A stretch of DNA of 28,006 nucleotides, taken from the NCBI GenBank assembly GCA_001969505.1, contig LSSK01001070.1, positions 1-28,006 on the forward strand, in the 5' to 3' direction. The notes beneath the pieces were generated by a model. It ran no database searches and was not told the origin of the DNA. It worked only from the letters and a program-made list of their open reading frames with translations. Of this stretch, positions 9,132-18,984 are shown in pieces. Source of the stretch: Zancudomyces culisetae (lineage: Eukaryota; Kickxellomycota; Harpellomycetes; Harpellales; Legeriomycetaceae). The first letter of the stretch is position 1; every line of letters starts with the position of its first letter. The translations under genes and the position numbers were made by a program.

Positions 9132-9731
9132 TTATTCAACATAAAGATCAAAGCAAGTAGAATACTCCTCGCCAACTGGATTTGAATCAAACCTCCACAA
9201 CCAAACAAAGGAATATACTCTTTTTCGCTTGAAATGTGCAGGAACAGTCCAATTTCCATAACAAACAGAGTTTGGATTTTTGGGATCAAAACAGTTTGAG
9301 TCTGTTGCAAACACCATTTCGCCTGCAATTCTTGCCTGTGCAACTTGGTTATAATTCGTTAACCCCCTGGATTCCTGATCAGAATACAGGATACGGATTG
9401 TAGTGGGATGTGTATTGTTGAGGTGTCCGTTTTGCTCCCATGTTTGATATATTGTTTCCCCTGGCTTAACACATCCCATTGGATATGTTGTAGAATACTG
9501 TAACGGATTGGTTCCCTGGCGATTTTTTTCGCATATTGGGTATGAACTTGGTCGAGCCTGTATAAGATGTGTGTAGACTGTGTTAATGTCCCTATTCTCT
9601 CTACCTGGATAGCCTCTTGAATATCCATCACACGTTTTTAAATCCATATTGAACTTTGCACAATCAATCCAGCTATGAGAGGCGACAAGTAGAGTGTTTA
9701 GTAATATCGTTACCAAGCTAGCGAAAACCAT
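9132..9731 (-). CDS. Secreted LPMO-like copper protein
   Basis: An intronless 199-residue ORF. The start at 9731 was chosen over an upstream in-frame ATG (9785) because it begins directly with a signal peptide (MVFASLVTILLNTLLVAS). Predicted cleavage leaves His19 as the mature N-terminus (HSWIDC). A free N-terminal His is half of the copper histidine brace of lytic polysaccharide monooxygenases. H103 (QNGHLNN) is a likely second brace His, and the C-terminal strand (YSFVWLWRF ... YSTCFDLYV) ends as LPMO folds usually do, with an aromatic available for the axial position. At least seven Cys could form disulfides. I cannot assign an AA family: it is not a recognisable AA9 or AA10, and it may belong to a poorly described LPMO-like group of early-diverging fungi. 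It could act on chitin, glucan or another polymer, or bind copper without oxygenase activity. Confidence 0.72.
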   Translation of the reverse strand: MVFASLVTILLNTLLVASHSWIDCAKFNMDLKTCDGYSRGYPGRENRDINTVYTHLIQARPSSYPICEKNRQGTNPLQYSTTYPMGCVKPGETIYQTWEQNGHLNNTHPTTIRILYSDQESRGLTNYNQVAQARIAGEMVFATDSNCFDPKNPNSVCYGNWTVPAHFKRKRVYSFVWLWRFDSNPVGEEYSTCFDLYVE

Positions 9732-11340
9732 GTTTTTGGGTGATTGAGCAGGTGTATGAATTGATAGGAGTTGATATAACCTCAATATGACCGAATATCG
9801 CAGCTAATAGAGAATTTTTACCTTATTCTTTGTATTACTTTCAGCTATATGTTTGAATTCTTGGAAGTTTAAAGCTGTATTCTACTGTGAAGTCTCGAAA
9901 GAACCTAGCTCTTGTTGGAATACTGCGTTCTTTATATTTCTTTTTGGAAAATGCAAACATCTCGTTTAAAATATCATTTTAGAGTAGAGCAATTACCTTT
10001 GAAAAGTGGTAAATCCAGTCAGTGTGTTTTTTTTCATCAGGTTTATCTGTGGTTCTATAAATAATGGACAATGAGAAATAGGACCTTTTCATGTAAATAA
10101 GCTCGCTGGCAAGATAGATTATTTAGAGCAGTTACAACCTCTGCGTAGTTTTGTAAATAAATATGAAAAATCATCTCGTCATCATTATTTTATCCTCTCA
10201 CCCCCAGATCTCAAAAGTACACAAAGGTAGAAATTGAATGAAAAAATATTCATGATGAGCTGTATGGCAATGCAACAGGACTTTTTTTTTGTAGCTTTTG
10301 TTGATTCTGAATATTGGTCATAAGAGTAATACCCATACCCCACTTTTCTAATAGCAGAAAATAAGATGGACTACTACAATAACCTTTTTTAGAAAAAATA
10401 CATTCGTAATTTAAGCACTATGCCGTGTAAAAAAAAAGACCCTTCTACACCCTTGATGCTAAGTAGATCAATTCACCTTTGATGTGGTACTACTCTCTAT
10501 CTCTTTTTTAATGGTAAAAATCTCAAAATTTTTGAAAAGACAAGTTAAAAGAGCTTTTTCTTCCACCACTCAAAGAATGTAATATTTGATATTAGCGCTG
10601 AATCAAAAGGTATGGCTGTGAGTGGAAGTATCAAACCTGGTTTTCTATGCACACACCTATTACTTATAGGGTGGAAAGTTTTGTATCAAAGACTTTGTAT
10701 TCAACTAATAAAAATTAAGTGCCATATTTACTTAGCTATATCATCAACTAGTTTTTATTCACAAAAATAAGAATACTGGGTCGGTCTTAATGATAATAGA
10801 ACCTATGTGTGAATGTGAAGGGGGCAGGAGGCTGTGTGGAAAAAAGTGAGAAGGTGAGAAGGTGAGAAGGTGAGAAGGTGAGAAGGTGAGAAGGTGAGAA
10901 AATGGTTATGCTAGATTGCCAAATAAAAATCAGAGTGTCTCTTGCTCGCAAGGAACAAGCGAGGCTACTTTTACCACCATTACCGTGATTTGCAGCAACC
11001 AAGGCTGACTATATGATAGGTCCGATTCTCAACAGTTGAATTGAATTTCAGGTTAATTAACCATGAGAGTGGAGTTGAAAGGTCATTGTCGTGAAAGGCG
11101 GTTTTATGTTTGCAGAGGATGCTGAATAGTTGGAATGGCAGCAATTAACAAACAGAAAGTTAACAAAGATAGTGATATACAATATAAACAAGGCCTTGAA
11201 AGTTACTAAAGGTTACAATTTCAAAAAATAAGAAAAAAGTGTAAACAACTAAGAACCCACCTGGCAAAAAACTATATAGACACCCGCGTATTTGAAAAAA
11301 GCCAAAGATGGATTTTGTGAGTTGGCCCGGGAGCACAAAA
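9732..11340. other. 1.6 kb intergenic region with a minisatellite
   Basis: AT-rich region between the LPMO-like gene (its promoter side) and the 3' end of PET127. Apart from the 8-bp tandem repeat near 10846 I find no coding frame longer than noise, no tRNA and no clear element. A small hairpin (CTCGC/GCGAG) is at about 10944-10964. Confidence 0.45.
10846..10901. repeat. 8-bp tandem repeat (GTGAGAAG)n
   Basis: Six perfect tandem copies of GTGAGAAG and a seventh that differs in its last base, in an otherwise unremarkable intergenic region. The strand asymmetry (purine-rich on plus) is strong. Confidence 0.92.
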
Positions 11341-13498
11341 CTAACAACGCTTGTAGTAGCGATCTGCATACTCCTGGTCTATAGCATTAGAATGGGCACT
11401 TGCCTTGCTGAGATTGCGCAGAAATGATGCAAAGGAGTTTTCATTCCGAGCGCCATCATCAACAGAGTCTTTTTTGAAGTATGTCCGCTGAAAGTTCCTG
11501 AACTTGTTGTATTTATCAACCAAAATTTTTTGAGACAATTCCGTATGAGGGGTAAAGCTGGCAAGTACCATCCAACATTTGTTGGTAGATGGCTCAGATG
11601 GGTCTAGAAGAACCGCAGAATCAACAGTCTCTCCATTCACATTATTTTCCAAGCTAATGCTATAATATTCTATTTTTGATGTCGATGGTGCCTTGAACTC
11701 CTCATCAGATGAAAGAAGTTTAAAGCCATCCACTGTTGGTTGATCATCGAAATAATTCAATACCTCAACCCACACATCCATTGAAAGACCATCTTTTCTT
11801 GTCTCAACGGATACTTTAAACGATTTTTCAGGGTATGTATCAGTAATATAATCAAAAAGTGTCCCCAAAAGGGCTAGATTGTGCCGAAAATATGCTTCGC
11901 CTGTAATGGTATTCCCGTATAGAATCCTATCCAGCTCTTGAACAGGTATATATTGAAATCCAAACATCCGCGCGGTGTTGTGATATGCTACAAATATTCC
12001 GTCCATGTTTCCTATTCTCGTTTGAAAACTGTATTTGAGAAATCCTGATCGCACCAAATCGTAAAATTCACGTTCAAAAGAGAAGTACAGTCCTTTTTCT
12101 TGAAGGATATGGTATCCAGATGCCTCCTATTTTAGATTAACTTAATTTGTCAATGATCCTACAATACTGCAGCTTAAGAGAGGAAAGTAATTACGGATGT
12201 ATCCTACCTTATAATTATCTACATCCATTCGCACAGAAACTACTGCTCTCGTTTTCAGATCAAAAGTCATATTTGGAAGGCGAGGATCCTGACAGTCAAG
12301 CTGTGATCGTAACAGGAATTTTCCGGCCTATATTTTTAATATATTTACATTTAAACCCATATTCACGTTTATGAGCTAATAAAAACCCGGATTGCACCAT
12401 CATTTTTTTTCTGGTGACCCACTTACCGAACTATACAAATAACTCTCCAACGTGTCTGGACTTTTAGTTGTTAGGAAGCTTTTTATAAGGCTTTCATATT
12501 CATCTCCATCTAGTACAAGCTGCTTTTCCATAGATTTCCCCTATTTTATATGCAAATTCATTATGGATATTCTACCTTGCTAGGATTTTTCTAATTTAAG
12601 ATCGTTTTCATAAATATCTACTTTTATCGTACCAATTTGGCCAGAATATTGGAGTTCTTCTCCAAAAACTTATCGCTTTCAACCACATATACACCGTCAT
12701 TGTTTATCAGTTTTATTGTACATGGAACTCTCGCACCTCGGGTATACTTTGTTGGCTAGTAATACGTCACAATGCAATAAACATCAAAATTAATAATAGT
12801 CACAAAAATTATGCCTCAGGCCACGCAACCCAGCTATTTATATATCCAGGAAACTGGCAGAGTATACTATCGCTTACCATATTTTTAAAGGCGCTAGACA
12901 AATCTGAAATATCGGGACTTTTGAATCTTGAAAGCAAAAAATGTATGTGCGACATTATTCCAGACATGGAGCTAGTAGACGAGACGTACTTTTTCCTTAA
13001 CTCAACTGCGTGCTCGTGCATGGTCTATTTTTACATCAAAATTTTACACTGTTTAATTTCTACAATCATTATTTGAATTAAAAAAGAGAAGAAAAAAAGG
13101 TTTAAGCTATTTAATACCATAGTTACCTTATCTTGTGATGGTGGTATAAATTTTGGTATTCGGTCATATGCAAAGTCTTCGGGTTGAGTAATTTCATGCA
13201 GGAACGGTGAAAATTTGTATTCTTTCGTTACAGGGTGCTGCAAATAATGATATCCAGGATCGAATAAAACTTTCTCCAAATCGTGTCTTAGGGATGGGAC
13301 TTTGTCAAAGTCAGTGTCAAATACCGGGACTAACTTGTATTTGCTCGATGGTAGGGGTATAGCTTTACCAATTTTAAAGCTTATTCGTTTAATTTCCTTA
13401 GCTTTACTTATTCCATTTCTGTTTAATATCAATACGTTTTTGAAGCTTCGTATTCTAGCAGTGCCATCTATGGCACCAGTTACTTTGCTGACTGACAT
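11341..13498 (-). CDS. PET127: Pet127-family mitochondrial RNA-processing nuclease
   Basis: Six exons (minus): 13498-13127, 13024-12815, 12755-12633, 12540-12427, 12327-12208 and 12126-11341; 574 residues, every junction in phase 0. Family motifs occur in order: SPFLHEITQPEDFAYDRIPKF, KKYVSSTSSMSGIMSHIHFL, YTRGARVP, RSQLDCQDPRLP, FDLKTRAV, FEREFYDLVRSGFLKYSFQ and RIGNMDGIFVAYHNTARMFG. Pet127 belongs to the PD-(D/E)XK nuclease superfamily. D284 (SQLDC) and D296-x-K298 (FDLKT) fit its catalytic pattern. In yeasts the protein is mitochondrial and works in 5' processing and decay of mitochondrial RNA. The N-terminus is shorter than in yeast but basic and Ser-rich, so a targeting role is plausible. 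The exon 2 donor is uncertain: I used GAG|GCATAA (a GC-AG intron); the alternative is TGG|GTTGCG, six residues earlier. Confidence 0.92.
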
Positions 13499-14005
13499 TA
13501 TGCTGAATTTCTAGGGCCTACTGTACAATTTATATTAGCTCAGCTATGCTAATATAGCATTACTTTTATCAAATAATTTATGCAAGATAACATTTGCTGT
13601 TAAAGCAATACATCTTGGCCATAAAAAATTTTCAGCATTCATTGGTAATAGAGCTTGAAACCCACCAATTATATGGATCAGGCAAAACTCGATTAGGTTT
13701 AGGATGGCTTTGGGTTGGTGAAATTTTGATCCAAAGAAAAGAGGGGGGATATGTGTGCTGGGTTGAGGGAGGCCGAGTTTGTGCGAAATTTGGTTGTTTT
13801 TCAATGGCAAGGTATATCTCGCTTAAGAGCACTAGGAAGATCAACATCATTGAAATTATTCATTATTTTTATTCAGAATGATGATTTAGATGTAATAAAT
13901 GCTTTGATGCTAAACTTATGCTAATAAATTGCTAGATATATAAATTAATAAACAGATAAACGTGTGCTTCGCCCAATTTACATAGGTGAGTTCCTACTAA
14001 CATTA
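13499..14005. other. Intergenic region, no gene seen
   Basis: Spacer between the PET127 start and the 3' end of the KNH-like gene, both on the minus strand. Overlapping ORFs on both strands (13544-13881) give proteins without recognisable features and were not called. Confidence 0.4.
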
Positions 14006-14757
14006 TTAAAAGCTCATAGCAGCAAAAAGCACCATAGTTACCAACATAAACATTCCCAAGGACTGGGTGCTTCTTGTTATAGACCCTAAGCTTGTGTTGT
14101 TTTTGGGTGAGTTTCCTACAGAGCCAGGAGCAGCGTCTTGGCTATCGTCTTTGGCATTTGACCCGCTTTCTGATCCCTGGTCTCTGTTTCCACTTCCGGA
14201 GTCGTTATTTCCCTGGGCTGGTTGATTTGCAGCGCCACCTTGGCTGCCTCCGCTTTGACTACCTCCACTCTGGTTGCCTGAGCTCTGTTGAACAGCTTGT
14301 CCACCGTGGTTCCCGTTAGTTGGAGAGCCTCCCTGGAACTGTGGGCTGTAGGATGCATTTCCATCTTCGTCTGTTATTCTTATTGAGTATACTCGTGAAT
14401 AGGGGAAATCGCTTGGAACAGCATATTTAAACTTTTTTTGTGCTGCCGAACATTGTTCACATAGTGTTGTTATATAGTTGAGGTTGTTTGAGTCTGCTCC
14501 TTCCATAAGATCAATTACAAGGTTTCCTGATAACGGGGCTCCCTGTAATGAGTTTCTAAAAATATATATATTTAGAAAGTTAATACAAACAGGATGGTGT
14601 AGAAAATACAGTACAAGAGGATTACTTACGACCAAACAATGTTGTATTCTCCTCCTGGGTTCCATTTGGTGGATTGGAGAGGCGAGTTAATTACCAATGC
14701 GGCAAAGGATGTTGTAAGGCTTGCCAAGATAGCTACAGCTGATATTATACTTTTCAT
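14006..14757 (-). CDS. Kre9/KNH-like GPI-anchored cell-wall protein
   Basis: Exons 14757-14630 and 14555-14006 (minus) give 225 residues; the intron is GTAAGT...TTTTTAG with phases agreeing. The signal peptide is MKSIISAVAILASLTTSFA. Residues about 20-110 match the Kre9/Knh1-like N-terminal domain: LVINSPLQSTKWNPGGEYNI with the family's W-x-P-G pattern, then GNLVIDLMEG and the last strand YSIRITDEDGNASYSPQF. Then comes a Ser/Gly/Asn/Gln-rich stalk (SQSGGSQGG-type repeats) and a C-terminal hydrophobic tail (SLGMFMLVTMVLFAAMSF) with small residues before it, as in GPI-anchor signals. Proteins of this kind sit on the fungal plasma membrane or wall, and some act in beta-1,6-glucan assembly; that role is not shown here. 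A second possible acceptor (TTACAG) would remove four residues. Confidence 0.88.
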
Positions 14758-16301
14758 CTTTACTATAACCCTTTGAATGTTCTTTGTTTTAAATGTAGTT
14801 TATGGAAGTTGGCTATTCACAGAATACACCTTGCTATTAAAATGCTTTTATAATCTTTTCTTTATTTTTTATAAAACTTTTTTTTTAGGTAAGAGAGGAC
14901 TAAAGACAGTTTAATATATTAGCCCGACAATGCTTGATGTTTTTAATCTTATGTCCTGGTGGAGGATGAAAAGGTGCAAAATACATGACTATTGGTCCAA
15001 CTTTTGCGTTGTAGTCGAAGGATGGCTTTTGATAAGATTTTCCATAGACCCTGTTACACCATTGCTTCATTTTCTGCTCGCTCCTTTGGCTGAGCTATGC
15101 TGTTCACAATAAATGCAGTATTAGTTAAATTTAATAAGTAAAAAAAATATAAACCGGGATGTTCAATAAAAATAGAAACTTAAGTTGTAGGTTGCCATTT
15201 GCCTATAGTTTAAAACCGCAATAAACTGTGGAGAATAGTGCTTTATTAAACGAGGTTCATAAACGAACCAAATTCAGGTCATCCTTAAATAACTTTATTT
15301 TATACGTTCTTTCGCGATATTGGAATCGGGGTAACTATGATTCTTTGTCCAATACAATATCCATCTAAAATTGGTTTTATTATAATATACTCGAAAGGTC
15401 AATATCATGCTGTTGTATATATTTATTTTTCATTTTTCATCTTTCATCTTTCATTAATTACCCAGGAAAGAGGAGAAACACCATTAAGAAAAATACGCGA
15501 GTAGTTCATAATAGACTCGCACGCCCCTTTGGATGATGCGTCCATTTATCATACAATACCTGAAATTTTTTTGTTATATACACATTTATTTGTCAATTTA
15601 AAGTTGAAAAATTGTTACGCCAACATACTCTACTTGTTGTGTGGCATCTATCTATCGCCACGCTAAGAGCGTATTTATTTGAAAAAATGAACGATATTTC
15701 AATCATTTTTCAGGGTTTGTGAGACATTTCGTTTTCACTACTCATTTAAGTGTTAAGCGATTTTCGAATTTGGTCAAATGTCTGGTTTTTTAATCTCGCA
15801 AGCTCAAGCGTTCCTTTTGTATTAAACCAGTTTTAGACTTGGAGAACGTGTATTAGGCTTATATTTAATCCCCAAACAAATAGCACTTTATCCTCCCCCC
15901 CCCCATTTTTTTCATATTCAAATATACACCCTTTCTAGTGGACGAGTAAACGTGAAATGATGTTCACTCCAAAAGTATGTATATTGGATATATACGAAAA
16001 CGGGTTGATTTTTTCGGGTAACGTCAGCCGCCCCCTACAAGGAAGAATAAAGTATAATTCTAATTTTTTAAGCTGGGATTTGAATATAGTAGCTCGTTCG
16101 AATCCGTTCACCTTAAGTTACTTCATCCTCCTTCCAAAAAAATAGATTGTATTATTTATTTAAAATTAATACCAAAAGTTAGGATAAAAATATGTAATGA
16201 ATATTTAGCTATAGCGTTAATATTGACTTCCAAGTGGAAAGCCTGAAAAGCTAAATATTCAACTGAGGAGGGGGGGCGAGAGGCAGAATATTTTTGTTTA
16301 C
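14758..16301. other. 1.5 kb intergenic region, no confident gene
   Basis: AT-rich region between the KNH-like gene (promoter side) and the FTR1 3' end. It contains a TTTCAT/CTTTCAT repeat at about 15427-15455, a 10-C run at 15895-15904 and a 7-G run at 16270-16276. A 62-codon plus-strand ORF at 15957-16145 has fairly balanced composition but no family resemblance and is probably not a gene. A second short ORF (14930-15112) is also unconvincing. Confidence 0.4.
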
Positions 16302-17440
16302 TCAAGACATTAGGTGTGTAGTGGATGTCTCTGTCTCCTCTACTCTATTAACGGCTGTGTAGCTTTTGCAGTTTTTAAGACACAAATAAAGATATAAGAG
16401 CGAAATGAACATCCAATACGCAGTATACCCCAGTACCGTTGCCATAGTAGCATTATTTGTCCATCCCAGGAACGATCTGAATACACTCCACCCCAGCTGA
16501 TTTGGGCTTTCGGGGCTACAGCAGTTGAGCATCCTAAAATCAATTTACGTGTGAGTGTGGTTCATTGATGTGTAATTCCTAAATAGCAAATCTTACCAGA
16601 TACTTTTTGGAATATCAAAAATATAGGCTGCATGTACATCCAAGTTTATTTTCTGACTCCATACATAATTCTCCAGAAATTTAATTGAGTTGGTAAACAT
16701 TGCAGCCCCCAGAAACGAAATTAAAATCGTTGAAAATGCCAAAAAGTATAGCATGTTAAGTGACCTCCCAAAGTAGCAAATCGTCAACCCAAGAGACACT
16801 CCTAAAACCACACCTGTAATTATAGACAATGGTATCTCTATAGGCTTTGCCGAAATAACTATTCCTGCACATAGCAATACTGCCTCAACTCCCTCTCGTA
16901 TTATTGCTAAAAAAGACATTACAAAAAACGTGGATCTTATAAAAAACCATCTCTCCTCGTTTTTTGGCGCAGTAGTTTCCCCATTGTTTATCTTTACTGC
17001 AAGTTTTTCTGAGATTTTATACAAACTGAAAAAGGAATATCCAATTAAGATCAAAACCAATGAGGTGATCAGGGAAAGTATCCCCTCCCAAAGGTCTTCA
17101 TGTGCACCCCACATATCGTTAGAAAACTTGAAATATAAAACCATCAGTACTGATTATATATGTAGTACACATGTATATACATGATTATCATCGCTATTAC
17201 GCTTTTATTTATTTATTTTTTAGTAAAAAAAACAAATAAAATACACTTACCAGTTCCCAGAAGAATTGTGGTAAATACACCGCTGGCTGCCCCGGCAAGG
17301 ACCTGCTTTTTCAGTCTTTTCTTAATATTTACATTCTGTTCGTTTAGCTTGTTTATAAATGCAAACATCATTGCAATTAGTAAAGCGGCTTCAGTAGCCT
17401 CTCTTGTAATTACAAAAAACACTTGAAGATTGAATATCAT
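16302..17440 (-). CDS. FTR1: High-affinity iron permease Ftr1
   Basis: Exons 17440-17251, 17149-16597 and 16533-16302 (minus) give 324 residues; GT-AG introns with agreeing phases. Ftr1 is the plasma-membrane Fe(III) permease that works with the Fet3 ferroxidase. It carries two RExxE iron-binding motifs in hydrophobic helices: R13-E-A-T-E17 near the N-terminus and the canonical R148-E-G-V-E152. Other hallmarks are EDLWEGILSLI, the segment ITGVVLGVSLGLTICYFG, and the C-terminal NCC ... GWSVFRSFLGWTNNAT. About seven membrane segments are visible. The first motif reads REATE where most homologues have REGLE; the Arg and both Glu remain. At 324 residues it is shorter than yeast Ftr1, mostly in the C-terminal tail. 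It lies head-to-head with FET3, which supports joint regulation by iron. Confidence 0.95.
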
Positions 17441-18984
17441 TATTTCTATAGCTATGAGGCCTCAATTAGGCGATTAGAAAATACGTCTGTATATATTTAT
17501 ACCTCGAAAAGTACCTTTTTATAATAGCCCATTTTCTTTGTTAGACAAAAAAATATGGTCTTGTGGTAAACTTGAAAACCTCGCAGTGTATATTACCACT
17601 TCCAACTGTCATATTAGATCTACAACATATATCCCTGCTTTTCTTGCATGTTGCAGGCACGGGATTTATCAAGAAAAATAAACTTAAACAAGCTCGATAC
17701 AGGTTTGCAGTAAATACGCTTGACATTTTTACCTGTAGATGAATCTTTACTACCCAGTCATGAATATTCAGAAAATATGGAGCTGAAAATTACCCCCCCC
17801 CCTCCAAAGAAAAGCTTTGTGCTCATCATTTTACAGATTGCTAGTATATGATTTACATCTTGGTCATCCTTATTATAACAGTCAACTTTTGAAGAGGGTT
17901 GGATTCCTGAATTACAATGTACATTGGAGTTTTAGTTTCACTAAGATGCCTCGTTTTTCTCACTATATTGGTTTATATTAGTAATTATCAATTTATACTT
18001 TATGGAGAAGTAGATAATACAAAAATATTATCATTCAATACTCACATCAAGGTTTGGATGTATTCTTAGTGTAGTATTATAACTTTCTGATGCTCCAAGC
18101 TAAATTTCAAGGGTATTTCTGGTGAAATTTTAAAAACATTAGGTTTGTGTACTAAGCGACCAAATCACGTGTACATGCTAAAAGCTTCACTGTAAAAGCA
18201 CTATAATTCAACGCAAAACGGGTTGGGATTAAACAGCAAAATTATACAGCTGGATGGTGAACTCTATATAATGGTAAAGTAAGTGTGGTGATATACTTGT
18301 TTTATTTTCACTGTCTTTTTGGGGTAAAGAGCAAAGCTAATAATAATGCTAAACTTGTTTTTCTGGATTTGTATGAAGAGCCAATTTCGGGTGTTAATCA
18401 AATAAAAACTATTCTGTCACCACATGCTATTTTTTTTTAGCAGAGTCCAAGTTTCTTGTTTACAGGGTTTAATAACTTTTGAAACAGGTTGACTCACATC
18501 CAAAGAGGAGGGGAGAAAGCTTCTTTTTCTTGTATCACTCTCCTCCCTCCTCTCGAGTTGAGAATATTACACATCTTCCTGTTGTACCTACTTCAAAAAG
18601 GGCTATGAAACTTCGGCAGGTAGAGCTTGTTACTATTTAAAAGAAAAATAATGTAAGAACAGAATGTGTTATTTTTATCCAGGTATAGTCGTAAACCTAA
18701 ATCTTAACTTGTACCTATGTATTCATGCTTTTTTGATTTTTTAAAAAGAAAAAAGAGAAGGCATCAGCTCCAAAATGACAAGTCTTTAAAGTTGTCCAGA
18801 CGTGAATTACTATAAATCTGTTCTTTCCCTTCTAATGCCTATTATACATTCTCAATGAAAATTTTATTTCAATAAATACACGCTGGTGCGGTGAGATATG
18901 CAACGATAAAAAACATAAAAGTCACCAGCAGCTTTAAATTGCGCACATAGTGCTAAATACCAAAGATTTTTCATAACGACCAGA
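17441..18984. promoter_or_regulatory. Shared FTR1-FET3 divergent intergenic region with GATA-type sites
   Basis: The two iron-uptake genes diverge from this 1.5 kb region, so both promoters must lie here. Candidate TATA elements for FTR1 are TATAAAAAGG (17525-17516, minus) and GTATAAATATATAC (17503-17490, minus); TATAAA at 18821 may serve FET3. WGATAW-type sites, the class bound by iron-responsive fungal GATA repressors, occur at 17666-17671 (inverse), 18012-18017, 18028-18033 (inverse), 18289-18294 and 18894-18899. Such sites are also frequent by chance in AT-rich DNA, so binding is only a suggestion. A 10-C run is at 17793-17802. Confidence 0.5.
17541..17726 (-). CDS. Possible small cysteine-containing secreted peptide, doubtful
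   Basis: A 61-codon ORF on the FTR1 strand, ending about 100 bases before the FTR1 start. Its first 25 residues look like a signal peptide (RACLSLFFLINPVPA), followed by a short basic region with CK, ICC and a lone C (four Cys after the predicted cleavage site). There is no family resemblance. It sits where the FTR1 promoter or 5' leader must be, so it could also be chance or an upstream leader ORF. Kept only because the signal-plus-Cys layout is unusual for noise. Confidence 0.2.
   Translation of the reverse strand: MSSVFTANLYRACLSLFFLINPVPATCKKSRDICCRSNMTVGSGNIHCEVFKFTTRPYFFV

Noticed and set aside
9125-9631. Two ORFs overlapping the LPMO-like gene
   Set aside because: They are other-frame readings of a gene with a signal peptide and conserved layout.
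15957-16145. 62-codon plus-strand ORF
   Set aside because: No family resemblance, no splice partners and it lies in homopolymer-rich spacer. Probably chance.
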